Positions 11,782-19,126 of a DNA stretch of 64,000 nucleotides are shown here, piece by piece. The position numbers were made by a program, and so were the translations under genes. Each line of letters starts with the position of its first letter. The stretch's first letter is position 1. The notes under the pieces were generated by a model, which saw only the letters and a program-made list of their open reading frames with translations, ran no database searches and was not told the origin of the DNA. Source of the stretch: CADCVT01 sp036389485 (GTDB lineage Bacteria > Actinomycetota > Thermoleophilia > Solirubrobacterales > Solirubrobacteraceae); assembly GCA_036389485.1 (NCBI GenBank), contig DASVPR010000029.1, forward strand, positions 43,214-107,213, read 5' to 3'.

Positions 11782-11930
11782 AACACGAAGTGGCCGCCGC
11801 CCGCGGCGCTGATGATGAACGCGACCAGCGCGGCGATCGCCGCGACGCACAGGATCACGAGCGCGATGTCGAGGCGCTCGACCCGCCGTTCCTGCTCGGT
11901 GAGCTTGCGCTTCTTCGAGTAGTAGCCCAC
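11778..11930 (-). CDS. Small membrane protein of 50 residues
   Basis: A short gene easily missed by length filters. GTG 11930 opens MGYYSKKRKLTEQERR, a strongly basic N-terminus, then one transmembrane helix (about residues 23-43, ALVILCVAAIAALVAFII) and the tail SAAGGGHFVF, with TAG shared in CTAG with wecC. It lies 9 nt after the wecB stop on the same strand and is probably cotranscribed with it. The positive-inside pattern predicts a cytosolic N-terminus. The function is unknown; a role next to the wecB product at the membrane is only a guess. Confidence 0.7.
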   Translation of the reverse strand: MGYYSKKRKLTEQERRVERLDIALVILCVAAIAALVAFIISAAGGGHFVF

Positions 11931-11939
11931 GCTCGCGGC

Positions 11940-12992
11940 CTACCCGCCGAGGAACCGCGTCAGCGCCTCGACCACCCGCTCGCCCGCACGGCCGTCGCCG
12001 TACAGCTCCGGCCGCTCCTCCCGCGGCGGCGTCTCGAGCGCGCGCTGCGCGGCCGCCGCGTCGAGGTCCACGAGCACGTTCCAGCCCGTGCTGAGCGTCT
12101 CGACCCACTCGGTCGTGTCGCGCAGCGTGATGCACTGGACGCCCGCGAGGTACGCCTCCTTCTGCACGCCGCCGGAGTCGGTCAGCACGGCACGCGCGCG
12201 GAGCAGCAGCGCGGTGAAGTCGAGGTAGCCGAGCGGGGGGCGCAGGTCCACCTCCGCCGCGACGCGGTCGAGCAGGCCGGCCGACTCGAGCCGAGCGCGC
12301 GTGCGCGGGTGCAGCGGCAGGACGACCGGGAACGGCATCGCGCACAGCAGGTCGACGAGGCGCGCGAGCCGGTCGGGATCGTCGACGTTGCCGGCGCGGT
12401 GGGCGGTCGCGAGGAGGAAGGCGCCGTCGGGCGCCGGGACGTCGCGCTCCCGCGCACGGGGCTGCATCTGCAGCGCGACGTCGACCATGACGTCGCCGAC
12501 CAGCTCGAGCTTCCCCGCCGCCCGCTCGGCGCGCAGGTTCGCGACCGCCGTCTCGGACGGGCACAGCAGCAGGTGCGCCGCGTGGTCGACGAGGACGCGG
12601 TTGAGCTCCTCCGGCATCGTGCGGTCGAACGACCTCATGCCGGCCTCGACGTGCGCGACGGGCACGCCCGCCTGCGCCGCGGCGAGCCCGCCTGCGAGGG
12701 TGGAGTTCGTGTCGCCGTAGACGAGCACGGCGTCGGGCCGGTGCTCGGCCATCAGCGGCTCGAGCGCGTCGAGCATCCGCGCCGTCTGCGAGGTGTTCGA
12801 CCCGCTGTGGATCCCCAGCTCGACCTCGGGCCGCGGGATCCCGAGCTCCTCGACGAACACCGTCGACAGCTCGTCGTCGTGGTGCTGGCCGGTGTGCACG
12901 ATCGTCTCGGCGTGCGCCGCGCGGAGCGGCCCGGACACGGCCGCCGCCTTGACGAACTGCGGCCGGTTCCCGATGACGGTGAGGACCCTCAC
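11940..12992 (-). CDS. wecB: UDP-N-acetylglucosamine 2-epimerase
   Basis: Interconverts UDP-GlcNAc and UDP-ManNAc, supplying a precursor for cell-surface polysaccharide. The 350-residue product has the GT-B-like epimerase signatures: VIGNRPQFVKAAAV, HTGQHHDDELS, VYGDTNSTLAGGLAA, HVEAGMRSFDR.MPEE.NR, HPRTRARLE, and LTDSGGVQKEAYL followed by TEWVET. GTG 12992 overlaps the stop of the class IV aminotransferase (GTGA), and a 50-residue membrane protein follows after 9 nt. With wecC next door this gives a route to UDP-ManNAcA. The reaction call is firm; the final polymer is unknown. Confidence 0.93.
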   Translation of the reverse strand: MRVLTVIGNRPQFVKAAAVSGPLRAAHAETIVHTGQHHDDELSTVFVEELGIPRPEVELGIHSGSNTSQTARMLDALEPLMAEHRPDAVLVYGDTNSTLAGGLAAAQAGVPVAHVEAGMRSFDRTMPEELNRVLVDHAAHLLLCPSETAVANLRAERAAGKLELVGDVMVDVALQMQPRARERDVPAPDGAFLLATAHRAGNVDDPDRLARLVDLLCAMPFPVVLPLHPRTRARLESAGLLDRVAAEVDLRPPLGYLDFTALLLRARAVLTDSGGVQKEAYLAGVQCITLRDTTEWVETLSTGWNVLVDLDAAAAQRALETPPREERPELYGDGRAGERVVEALTRFLGG

Positions 12993-13762
12993 GCCAGCGA
13001 CTCCGCGATCCGCTCGCGGAGCCGCGCGGCGGCGTCGCGCGTGATCGCGCCCGCCCGCTCGAGCTCGTGGTCCTCGATCGCGTGGACGGGCTGCACCTCG
13101 CGCGTCGTCGACGCCAGGAACGCCTCGGTCATGCGCCGGACGTCGTCGCGCGCGGTGACCCGCTCCTGCGCGCCGGTCAGCTCGACGACGTTGCGGCGCG
13201 TGATCGAGTCGAGGATGTGGTCGTCGAGCGGCGGCGTGTAGAGCCCGCCGTCGAGCACGTAGAAGAGCGACGACGTCGGCGCCTCCAGGACCCTGCCGTG
13301 CGGCGTGACGAGCAGCGCTTCGTCGAAGCCGCGCTCCTTCGCGATCCGCGTCGCGAGCATGTTCGCCGCGTACGACAGCGACTTCACACCGTCGAGGATC
13401 CGCGGGGGGGCGAACTCCACGATCGCCAGCCCTATCGAGGGTGGGCGGTGGGGGGCCTCCTCGATGAGCAGCACGCGGCGGCCGCCGCGGGTGACAAGGA
13501 TCCGCAGGTGCGCGTCGCCCGGCTGCGCCGCGGCGAGCAGGGCCTCGACGTCGGCCCGCACCGCCGCGATGTCGAGGGGCAGCCGCAACCGCTCGGCGGA
13601 GCCCTCCATGCGCGCGAAGTGCTCCTCCGCCGCGAACGGCCGCCCGCCGTACAGGCGCATGACCTCGAAGACGCCGTCGCCGCGCAGCAGTCCCTCGTCG
13701 GTCACGGGGATCCGTGCCTCGGCGGCGTCGATCACGGTGCCGTCCAGGCAGGCGAGCGGCAT
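12989..13762 (-). CDS. Class IV PLP aminotransferase (branched-chain / D-amino acid / aminodeoxychorismate lyase type)
   Basis: A fold-type IV PLP enzyme of 257 residues. Signatures are GLLRGDGVFEVMRLYGGRPF, the PLP-lysine region GVKSLSYAANMLATRIAKE, and GRVLEAPTSSLF with the conserved Glu, then LDSITRR. The set cannot be split safely between branched-chain aminotransferase, D-amino-acid transaminase and 4-amino-4-deoxychorismate lyase. The Lys-Ser-Leu-Ser-Tyr-Ala-Ala-Asn segment is closer to transaminases. ATG 13762 is 8 nt downstream of TAGACT on this strand, and that element overlaps the promoter of pcm. The gene leads a coupled operon with wecB. Confidence 0.85.
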   Translation of the reverse strand: MPLACLDGTVIDAAEARIPVTDEGLLRGDGVFEVMRLYGGRPFAAEEHFARMEGSAERLRLPLDIAAVRADVEALLAAAQPGDAHLRILVTRGGRRVLLIEEAPHRPPSIGLAIVEFAPPRILDGVKSLSYAANMLATRIAKERGFDEALLVTPHGRVLEAPTSSLFYVLDGGLYTPPLDDHILDSITRRNVVELTGAQERVTARDDVRRMTEAFLASTTREVQPVHAIEDHELERAGAITRDAAARLRERIAESLA

Positions 13763-13770
13763 GGGGCGCG

Positions 13771-13780
13771 AGTCTATGCT
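13771..13780. promoter_or_regulatory. Bidirectional promoter with overlapping -10 elements (AGTCTATGCT)
   Basis: The plus strand carries TATGCT (13775-13780), 7 nt before the pcm ATG at 13788. The minus strand carries TAGACT (13776-13771), 8 nt before the aminotransferase ATG at 13762. The hexamers share two bases. Both genes should be leaderless and mutually exclusive at the moment of initiation. Confidence 0.55.
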
Positions 13781-13787
13781 CGACGGC

Positions 13788-14399
13788 ATGGCGCCGACGC
13801 GCGAGGGCCTCATCGCCGAGCTGCGGCGGTACGTCGACGACGAGCGCGTCCTCGCCGCGATCGCGAGCGTCCCCCGCGACGTGTTCGTGCCCGAGCGTCG
13901 CGGGCGCTCGGCGTGGGCGAACGAGGCGCTCCCGATCGGCTCCGGCCAGACGATCTCCCAGCCGCTCGTCGTCGCGCACATGTGCGAGCTGCTCCGGGTT
14001 CAGGACGGCGATCGCGTCCTCGACGTCGGCACCGGCTCGGGCTACCACGCCGCGATCCTCGCCGAGCTGGGCGGGCGCGTCTGGAGCATCGAGCGCGATC
14101 CGGAGCTGTCGGAGCAGGCGGCCCGCAACCTCGTGGCGGCCGGCTTCCGCGGCATCCGCCTCGTCGTCGGGGACGGCACGCGCGGCCACCCGGAGGCCGC
14201 ACCGTACGACGCGATCAACGTGGCCGCCTCGGCCCGCGGCGCGATCCCGGACGCACTCGTCGACCAGCTCGCGCCCGGAGGTCGCCTCGTCATCCCCGTC
14301 GGCGAGCGGCTCGTCATCGTGCGCCGCGACCGCGCCGGCGCGCTCAGCCGCAGCGACGCCGGAGGAGTCCGCTTCGTCCCGCTGGTGCCAGGCACGTGA
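13788..14399 (+). CDS. pcm: Protein-L-isoaspartate O-methyltransferase
   Basis: SAM-dependent repair enzyme that methylates isoaspartyl residues in aged proteins. The 203-residue product shows the family core: VPRDVFVPERR, GSGQTISQPLVVAHMCELL, the SAM motif VLDVGTGSGYHAAILAEL, VWSIERDPEL, and APGGRLVIPVGE. ATG 13788 lies 7 nt after TATGCT, so no leader is expected. The last residues (LVPGT) are encoded by the first copy of a palindromic repeat array that fills the space before the convergent cyclase gene, so the natural C-terminus may have been replaced by repeat sequence. Confidence 0.93.
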   Translation: MAPTREGLIAELRRYVDDERVLAAIASVPRDVFVPERRGRSAWANEALPIGSGQTISQPLVVAHMCELLRVQDGDRVLDVGTGSGYHAAILAELGGRVWSIERDPELSEQAARNLVAAGFRGIRLVVGDGTRGHPEAAPYDAINVAASARGAIPDALVDQLAPGGRLVIPVGERLVIVRRDRAGALSRSDAGGVRFVPLVPGT

Positions 14400-14463
14400 A
14401 CATTGCGGTGCCAGGCACGCTAACAATCGGTGCCAGGCACGCAAACATTGCGGTGCCAGGCAC
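14384..14463 (+). repeat. Four-copy array of the palindrome GGTGCC-A-GGCAC(C)
   Basis: GGTGCCAGGCAC occurs at 14384-14395, 14407-14418, 14429-14440 and 14452-14463, spaced 23, 22 and 23 nt, with related spacers (tgaacattgc, ctaacaatc, caaacattgc). The fourth copy is a full 6-1-6 palindrome. The array spans the pcm 3' end and stops two bases before the stop of the convergent cyclase gene. One further copy (GGTGCCTGGCAC, 47203-47214) lies inside a membrane gene. REP-like repeat or bidirectional terminator; role unknown. Confidence 0.85.
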
Positions 14464-14465
14464 CG

Positions 14466-16202
14466 TCAGGCGGCGCGGAGGCGGCTGTCGGAGCGCAGCG
14501 CGTACACCGGGACGGGCTGGCCGCGGCCCGCGACCGCCTTCTCGCCGGCGGGCGCGAGCCGGACGCGGCTGCGCTCGTCGAGCCGCTCCCACGTCGACTG
14601 GCTGACGAACAGCGCGTGCGGCGTGCCCTTCGTCGCGGCCTGCAGGCGTGCCGCGACGTTGGTGGTGTCCCCGACCGCCGCGTACTCCATCCGCCGCTCG
14701 GAGCCGACGGTCCCGGACATGACGGCCCCGCTGTTGAGCCCCACGCCGAGGCGGAACGGTGGGAGGTCGCGCTCGGCGAGCCACGCGTTGAGCCGCGGCA
14801 GCCGGACGGCGAGGAGCTCCTCGGCGGTCGCGAGCGCGCGGACCGCGTGGTCCTCGCGCTCCACCGGCGACCCGAAGACGGCCATGATCCCGTCGCCGAG
14901 GTAGGAGACGACCGTTCCGTCGTTGGCGAGGATCGCCTCGCTCATCTGACTCAGGTACTCGTTGAGGACGTCGATGACCAGCTCCGGCGAGGCGTTCTCG
15001 GCGAACGTCGTGAACCCGCGCAGGTCGCAGAAGAGCACGGTCGACTCCTGCCGGACGCCCGCGATCCCGCTGGACGCGTCGTCGCGCGCGAGCAGCTGAT
15101 CGACCACCGGCTCGGGGACGAAGCGGCCGAAGAGGAAGCGCATCCGCCGCCGCTCGTTCGCCGCGAGGACGGCCGCGGCCCCGAGGGCGCCGACGCCGCC
15201 GATCAGCAGCGCGAGGATCGGCGGGACGACGTCGACCACCGTGCCGTGCTCGAACGCGACCTGCGCGGCGACGAGCCATAGCGCGAGCGCGGCGGCGCCG
15301 ATCGACATCGCCCAGCGGGCGCGCAGGCGCAGCGACGCCACCGGCACGAGCGCGGCCAGCGCGATCGTGATGAGCGTCTCCAGCCAGCCGGGCGCGTCCC
15401 GCAGCAGGAACCCGCGCAGCACGGTCGAGATCGCGTTGGCCTGGACCTCCGGCCCCGGCATCAGGCCGTCACGGACGGTGGGGACGGGGTGGAGGTCCTG
15501 CAGCGACGGCGCGGACGAGCCGACGACCACCACGCGGCCGCGCAGCTTCGCCGGATCGAGGCGGCCGCGAACGAGGTCGAGGAACCGGTAGGTGGGGACA
15601 GTCCCCGCGCCGCCGGCGTAGTCGATGTACGCCTCGCCGAACGGGCGGACCTGCCGGCCGGTGGCCGACTCGGCCGCGGCGACCGCGAACGTCTCCAGCC
15701 CGTCGATCTCGTACGCCAGGTGCCGGATGACCGCGCCGTCGTCCACGGGCGTGCTCGTGTTCGCGGCGCGCGCGCCGACCTCGCGAAGGTTGTCGTCGCC
15801 GCCGAGCACGTTCGTCCGGCCACGCGCGTCCACCTCGGTCGTCGACAGCACGATCCCGCGCGCGCGGGCGACCGCCTCGAACAGCGCGAAGTCGGCGTCA
15901 GCGTCCGGCCCCGCCTCGGTGAACTGGACGTCGTAGGCGATCGCGCGCACGCCAGCGCGCCGCAGCGCGTCGATCGCGCGCGCGTGCTCGCGCCGGTCGA
16001 TCGGCCAGCGCTTCAGCGCGGTGATGCTCGCGGCGTCGATGTCGACCACCGCGACGTCGTCGACGGCGCGCTCGCCGCGCAGCTGGAAGCGGGCGTCCTG
16101 CGTCTGGCCCTCCAGCCGGTCGACCAGTCCGGTGACGGGCGAGCCCAGCGCGATGACGGCGGCGGCGAGTGCGGCGGCCGCGACGCCGAGGCGCCGACGC
16201 AC
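14466..16202 (-). CDS. CHASE2-domain class III adenylate/guanylate cyclase
   Basis: Membrane receptor cyclase of 578 residues. It has an N-terminal signal-anchor helix (about 6-27), an extracytoplasmic CHASE2 sensor domain (30-265; VAVVDIDAASITALKRWPI and RVVVVGSSAPSLQDLHPVP), three transmembrane helices (about 272-345) and a C-terminal class III catalytic domain. Metal-binding aspartates are seen at Asp392 (LFCDLRGFT) and Asp436 (YLGDGIMAVFG), followed by GSERRMEYAAVGDTTNVAARL-type residues. cAMP is the usual product; cGMP cannot be ruled out. GTG 16202 lies 4 nt after the stop of the cyclic-nucleotide-binding HD-GYP gene, so sensor and effector are cotranscribed. Confidence 0.9.
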   Translation of the reverse strand: MRRRLGVAAAALAAAVIALGSPVTGLVDRLEGQTQDARFQLRGERAVDDVAVVDIDAASITALKRWPIDRREHARAIDALRRAGVRAIAYDVQFTEAGPDADADFALFEAVARARGIVLSTTEVDARGRTNVLGGDDNLREVGARAANTSTPVDDGAVIRHLAYEIDGLETFAVAAAESATGRQVRPFGEAYIDYAGGAGTVPTYRFLDLVRGRLDPAKLRGRVVVVGSSAPSLQDLHPVPTVRDGLMPGPEVQANAISTVLRGFLLRDAPGWLETLITIALAALVPVASLRLRARWAMSIGAAALALWLVAAQVAFEHGTVVDVVPPILALLIGGVGALGAAAVLAANERRRMRFLFGRFVPEPVVDQLLARDDASSGIAGVRQESTVLFCDLRGFTTFAENASPELVIDVLNEYLSQMSEAILANDGTVVSYLGDGIMAVFGSPVEREDHAVRALATAEELLAVRLPRLNAWLAERDLPPFRLGVGLNSGAVMSGTVGSERRMEYAAVGDTTNVAARLQAATKGTPHALFVSQSTWERLDERSRVRLAPAGEKAVAGRGQPVPVYALRSDSRLRAA

Positions 16203-16206
16203 GCCG

Positions 16207-17334
16207 CTAGTCCCCCGCGCGCAGGTCCGGACGCGTCTTGACGAACAGGGCCGCGAGGTCCGGGTCCAGGTGCGTCCCGGAGAGGGCCTGGATCTCGGCG
16301 AGCGCGTCGTCGACCAGCCACGCCCGCTTGTACGGGCGGTCAGAGACGAGCGCGTCGAAGACGTCGCACACGGCGACCATCCGCGCCACGAGCGGGATCT
16401 CCTCGCCGCGCAGCCCCTCCGGGTAGCCCGTGCCGTCCCACTTCTCGTGGTGCGTCCGGGCGATGACCTCGGCCATCCGCACGACCGGCGACCGCGACCC
16501 GGCGAGCAGCTGCGCGCCGACCGTCGTATGGGTCTTCATGACCTCCCACTCCTCCGGGCCCAGCGGGCCCTCCTTGAGGAGCACGCGGTCGGGGATCGCG
16601 ATCTTCCCGATGTCGTGCATCGAGGACGCGTGCATGATCTGGTCGGCCTCGTCCTGGCTCATCCCGACGTCGAGGGCGAGCTGGCCGCACATGCGGCTCA
16701 TGCGGGTGATGTGGATGCCGGTCGAGTCGTCGCGCGACTCGGCGGCGTGCGCCAGGCGGCGGACCAGCTCGAGCTGGGACTCGCGGAGGTCGGCGGTGCG
16801 CTCGCGGACCTTCGACTCCAGCTTGGAGTTGTGCCGCGCGAGCTCCTCCTTCGCCAGCGTGAGCGAGAAGGCGAGCGTGCCGAGCATCTGACGCATCGCC
16901 TTCGGGTCGGCGTCGAGGACGCGGTCGAGGTCCTCCTTGCGGACCTCTACCGTCTCGCTCTGATCGATCGCGACGATCGACGCCAGGCGCGGCGCCGCGT
17001 TGAGGACGCCCACCTCGCCGAAGACGTCGCCGCGGAAGAGGCGCTGGAGCACGAGGCCGGGGTCGCGGCTCGGCCGCACGACGCTGAGCTGCCCGCGGCT
17101 GACGACGTGCATGGAGTCGCCCTGGTCGCCCTCGCGGAAGACGATCTCGCCGGGGCGGAAGCGGCGGCGGCGCGCGTGCCCCGCCAGGTCGCGCAGAGCG
17201 TTCCACGGCAGCCCGGCCAGCAGCTCGATCCCGGTCAGCTCCTCGGGCTGAACGGGCGTCTCGAGGCCGGTGTCGCTCGGCTCGCCCCCACCGCCGCGCG
17301 ACGCCCCGCCCAGCGCTGTGCCGAGCGATTCCAT
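16207..17334 (-). CDS. Cyclic-nucleotide-binding domain fused to HD-GYP phosphodiesterase
   Basis: Cytosolic signalling protein of 375 residues. A CNB domain (about 35-140) has the phosphate-binding cassette FGEVGVLNAAPRLAS with Glu107 and Arg116. A helical linker (140-190) follows, then an HD-GYP domain (190-370) with His240-Asp241 (MHDIGK), His295-His296 and the GYP loop DGTGYPEG (300-307), then DVFDAL and SDRPYK. HD-GYP proteins hydrolyse cyclic di-GMP. The layout suggests cAMP made by the next gene controls cyclic di-GMP breakdown here. ATG 17334 fits the acidic N-terminus. Substrate specificity is inferred from motifs. Confidence 0.9.
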   Translation of the reverse strand: MESLGTALGGASRGGGGEPSDTGLETPVQPEELTGIELLAGLPWNALRDLAGHARRRRFRPGEIVFREGDQGDSMHVVSRGQLSVVRPSRDPGLVLQRLFRGDVFGEVGVLNAAPRLASIVAIDQSETVEVRKEDLDRVLDADPKAMRQMLGTLAFSLTLAKEELARHNSKLESKVRERTADLRESQLELVRRLAHAAESRDDSTGIHITRMSRMCGQLALDVGMSQDEADQIMHASSMHDIGKIAIPDRVLLKEGPLGPEEWEVMKTHTTVGAQLLAGSRSPVVRMAEVIARTHHEKWDGTGYPEGLRGEEIPLVARMVAVCDVFDALVSDRPYKRAWLVDDALAEIQALSGTHLDPDLAALFVKTRPDLRAGD

Positions 17335-17406
17335 AGTGCACTCGCGAATCGGCGCTTCGGCGGGGATCTTGAGGAACCCGGCGCGCCCGTGGACCTGTGG
17401 CTCGGG

Positions 17407-18036
17407 CTACGGCATGCGCGACGTCAGCACGATGTCGCGCAGCGCGCCCGTCGCGTCGTGCACCTGGCGGGAACCGACGCGCAGGCGGTCGCCGCGCGCG
17501 GGTCGCGCCTCGGCCACGAGACGATCGAGCGAGGCGAGGCGCCCTCCGATGTCTTTTCGGCGGAGCTCCGGCGTCGCCGCCGCGTGGACCTCGTCGACTG
17601 CCTCCCGCAGCGCCGCGGCGTCGACCTTCGCGGAGGACGTGAACACGCCGCGGCCGTCGTCCACGAGCCCCTCGAGCGCGAGCAGCGCGTCGAGCATCCG
17701 CCGGTCGTGCTCGTCGAGCGGCCCCATCCCGAACATCACCGGCGGGATCTCCACCCGCAGCTGGTCGAGCAGGTCGTACACCTCGTCCTTCGGGAGCCTG
17801 ACCTCGCCGGTCAGCGGCACCGGCTTCGCGTTGCGCACGAGCTCGGCGAGCCGCTTGTGCGCGTCGATGTCGTCGCGCGCCTCGAGCTGCGGCGCCAGCG
17901 TCTTCAGCAGGGCGTCGAGCGCGGCGCCGATCCGGTCGGCGGGGACCCGGACGTCGTCCGTGAGCGGGACCGCCTTCGCGTTGTGGATCAGGTCGTCGAT
18001 CCGGTCGATCGCGACGAGCCAGTCGCCCTCGGTCAC
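17407..18036 (-). CDS. Hypothetical protein with two NAK-VPLT repeats
   Basis: A 209-residue soluble protein without a recognised catalytic motif. It contains two related segments: DLIHNAKAVPLTDDVRVPADRI (about residues 13-34) and ELVRNAKPVPLTGEVRLPKDEVYDLLDQLR further on. Similar LxxxxRxAxPVPLTxxVxVxxxEVxxLLDxLR segments occur at the start of some actinobacterial DivIVA-like proteins, from memory; this is a weak link. No membrane helix or signal peptide. GTG 18036 overlaps the stop of the GST gene (GTGA), so the two are translationally coupled. The 70 bp beyond its stop, before the HD-GYP start, holds nothing recognised. Confidence 0.72.
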   Translation of the reverse strand: MTEGDWLVAIDRIDDLIHNAKAVPLTDDVRVPADRIGAALDALLKTLAPQLEARDDIDAHKRLAELVRNAKPVPLTGEVRLPKDEVYDLLDQLRVEIPPVMFGMGPLDEHDRRMLDALLALEGLVDDGRGVFTSSAKVDAAALREAVDEVHAAATPELRRKDIGGRLASLDRLVAEARPARGDRLRVGSRQVHDATGALRDIVLTSRMP

Positions 18037-18770
18037 GCCGGCCCTCGGTGGTCGGCGTACATGCGGCGCACCCACGCGAGGCCCGGCCGCTCCCGCAGCT
18101 CCTCGTTGATCGCCTGCCAGCCGGGCGGGAGGTGCTTCGGGCGCCATGGGCCGTTGGGCGGCAGCACCAACCCGTAGAACAGGCTCGCCGCGGTGATGTC
18201 GGCGACCGTGAGCGCATCGCCCACGAGGAAGTCGTTGCCGTCCAGCTCGGCCTCGAGGCGATCCAGCGCGGCGAGCACCTTCGCCCGCGCCTCCTCGGCC
18301 TTCCGCTCGCTGCGGATGGAGAAGCGGGCGTCGAGGAAGGCGGTGATCGCCGGGCCGAAGAGGTCGGCGGTCCGCTCGGTCGCCCACGGCGTCTGCAGCA
18401 GGACCAGCTCCTTCAGCGCCTCCGGATCTGACGTCAGGTCGTGGTAGGCGGCGCGCCGCAGGTACGGACCGAGCTCCTCGTCGAAGAGCTCCTCCAGCTC
18501 CAGCGCGCGGCGCCGCTCCTCGGGGTCGGCCGGGTACAGCGGGCGCTCGGGGAACCGCCGCTCCAGCTCGGCGATGATCGCGCTCGAGTCCCCGAACCCC
18601 TCGCCGTCGATGCTCAGCGCGGGCACGGTCTGATGCCTCCCGCGCGTGACGATCGCCGTGATCAGCGGATGGAAGCCGCCGAGGATCGCGCGGCGCTTGT
18701 GCGGGATTCGCTTGTGGTCGAGCGCCCAGCGCACCTTCTCGCTGTAGTGCGAGATCCCGACGTGCCACAG
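18033..18770 (-). CDS. Glutathione S-transferase-like protein (unusual start)
   Basis: A thioredoxin-fold plus helical GST-like protein. The typical first strand and helix are visible (ITLWHVGISHYSEKVRWALDH), then TVPALSIDG, DSSAIIAELER and the C-terminal helical domain with DALTVADITAASLF. The family sequence continues in frame up to the base next to a tRNA-Lys 3' end, but no ATG, GTG or TTG precedes it. The first NTG upstream of the conserved strand is CTG at 18770; GTG 18734 would delete the first strand. The start is therefore uncertain (CTG proposed). Actinomycetes rarely use glutathione, so the thiol cofactor is unclear. Coupled to the next gene by GTGA. Confidence 0.75.
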   Translation of the reverse strand: MWHVGISHYSEKVRWALDHKRIPHKRRAILGGFHPLITAIVTRGRHQTVPALSIDGEGFGDSSAIIAELERRFPERPLYPADPEERRRALELEELFDEELGPYLRRAAYHDLTSDPEALKELVLLQTPWATERTADLFGPAITAFLDARFSIRSERKAEEARAKVLAALDRLEAELDGNDFLVGDALTVADITAASLFYGLVLPPNGPWRPKHLPPGWQAINEELRERPGLAWVRRMYADHRGPA

Positions 18771-18775
18771 CGTGA

Positions 18776-18818
18776 TGCCCCCGGAAGGAATCGAACCTTC
18801 AACCTTCGGATTAAGAGT
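18776..18818 (-). repeat. attL: 43-nt copy of the tRNA-Lys 3' half
   Basis: Identical over 43 nt to 26864-26906, from the discriminator base through the T arm, variable loop and anticodon-stem 3' side into the anticodon loop. No 5' half is present, so this is not a tRNA gene. It is the chromosomal remnant left when the element inserted in the tRNA-Lys gene. Confidence 0.93.
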
Positions 18819-19126
18819 GGCCCGAAGGACGGCTAGAACCGCTGGCTTGCAGGGAGATCGTATCGAACGGTCTGGTCGGATGAGGCACGTTTTTGTCGCT
18901 GTGGTACCTCGCGTGGTACCCGCGGCTCGGCAGGTATGACGACGATTTGCTTGCCACTTCCCGGTCGACCGGAGAGGCGATGGCGGGAGCGCTGACTCCT
19001 CCGCACTCTCGTGACAATGCGCGACGGTCTCGTAACACCCTCCGCTCTACCGTCCGAGCATTCAGACAAGTTGGCCCCGCGGCAGCGCGAACTGCCCGGG
19101 GCCGTGGCACAGGAGAGTCACCTCCC
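18819..19126. other. Left end of the element, no gene recognised
   Basis: A 308-bp stretch between attL and the winged-helix gene. It holds two TGGTAC direct repeats (18902-18907 and 18914-18919) within GTGGTACC contexts, likely recombinase arm sites, and an AGGAGAG ribosome site at its right end. No convincing gene is seen. Confidence 0.6.
18902..18919 (+). repeat. Tandem TGGTAC repeats, candidate recombinase arm sites (left)
   Basis: TGGTACC occurs twice, 12 nt apart, at 18902 and 18914, the second within CGCGTGGTACC (18910-18920). A matching pair lies at 26783-26799 by the integrase gene, and the same 11-mer recurs at 63878-63888 beside another tRNA fragment. Confidence 0.55.

Noticed and set aside
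11133..13241. A 702-codon plus-strand frame
   Set aside because: Runs antisense to wecB and the aminotransferase and out of frame with wecC; no family match.
14384..14463. Possible CRISPR array
   Set aside because: Repeats are 12-13 nt and spacers 10-11 nt that resemble each other, with no cas genes nearby.
13067..14605. A long plus-strand frame overlapping pcm
   Set aside because: Pcm is certain in a different frame, and the 5' part is antisense to the aminotransferase.
17407..18768. One 453-codon minus-strand protein covering both the VPLT protein and the GST region
   Set aside because: The upstream part is the wrong frame for GST, which is a clear thioredoxin-fold protein ending in GTGA at 18033; the real gene starts at 18036.
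18776..18818. Possible second tRNA-Lys gene
   Set aside because: Only the 3' half is present; no acceptor 5' strand, D arm or 5' anticodon stem.
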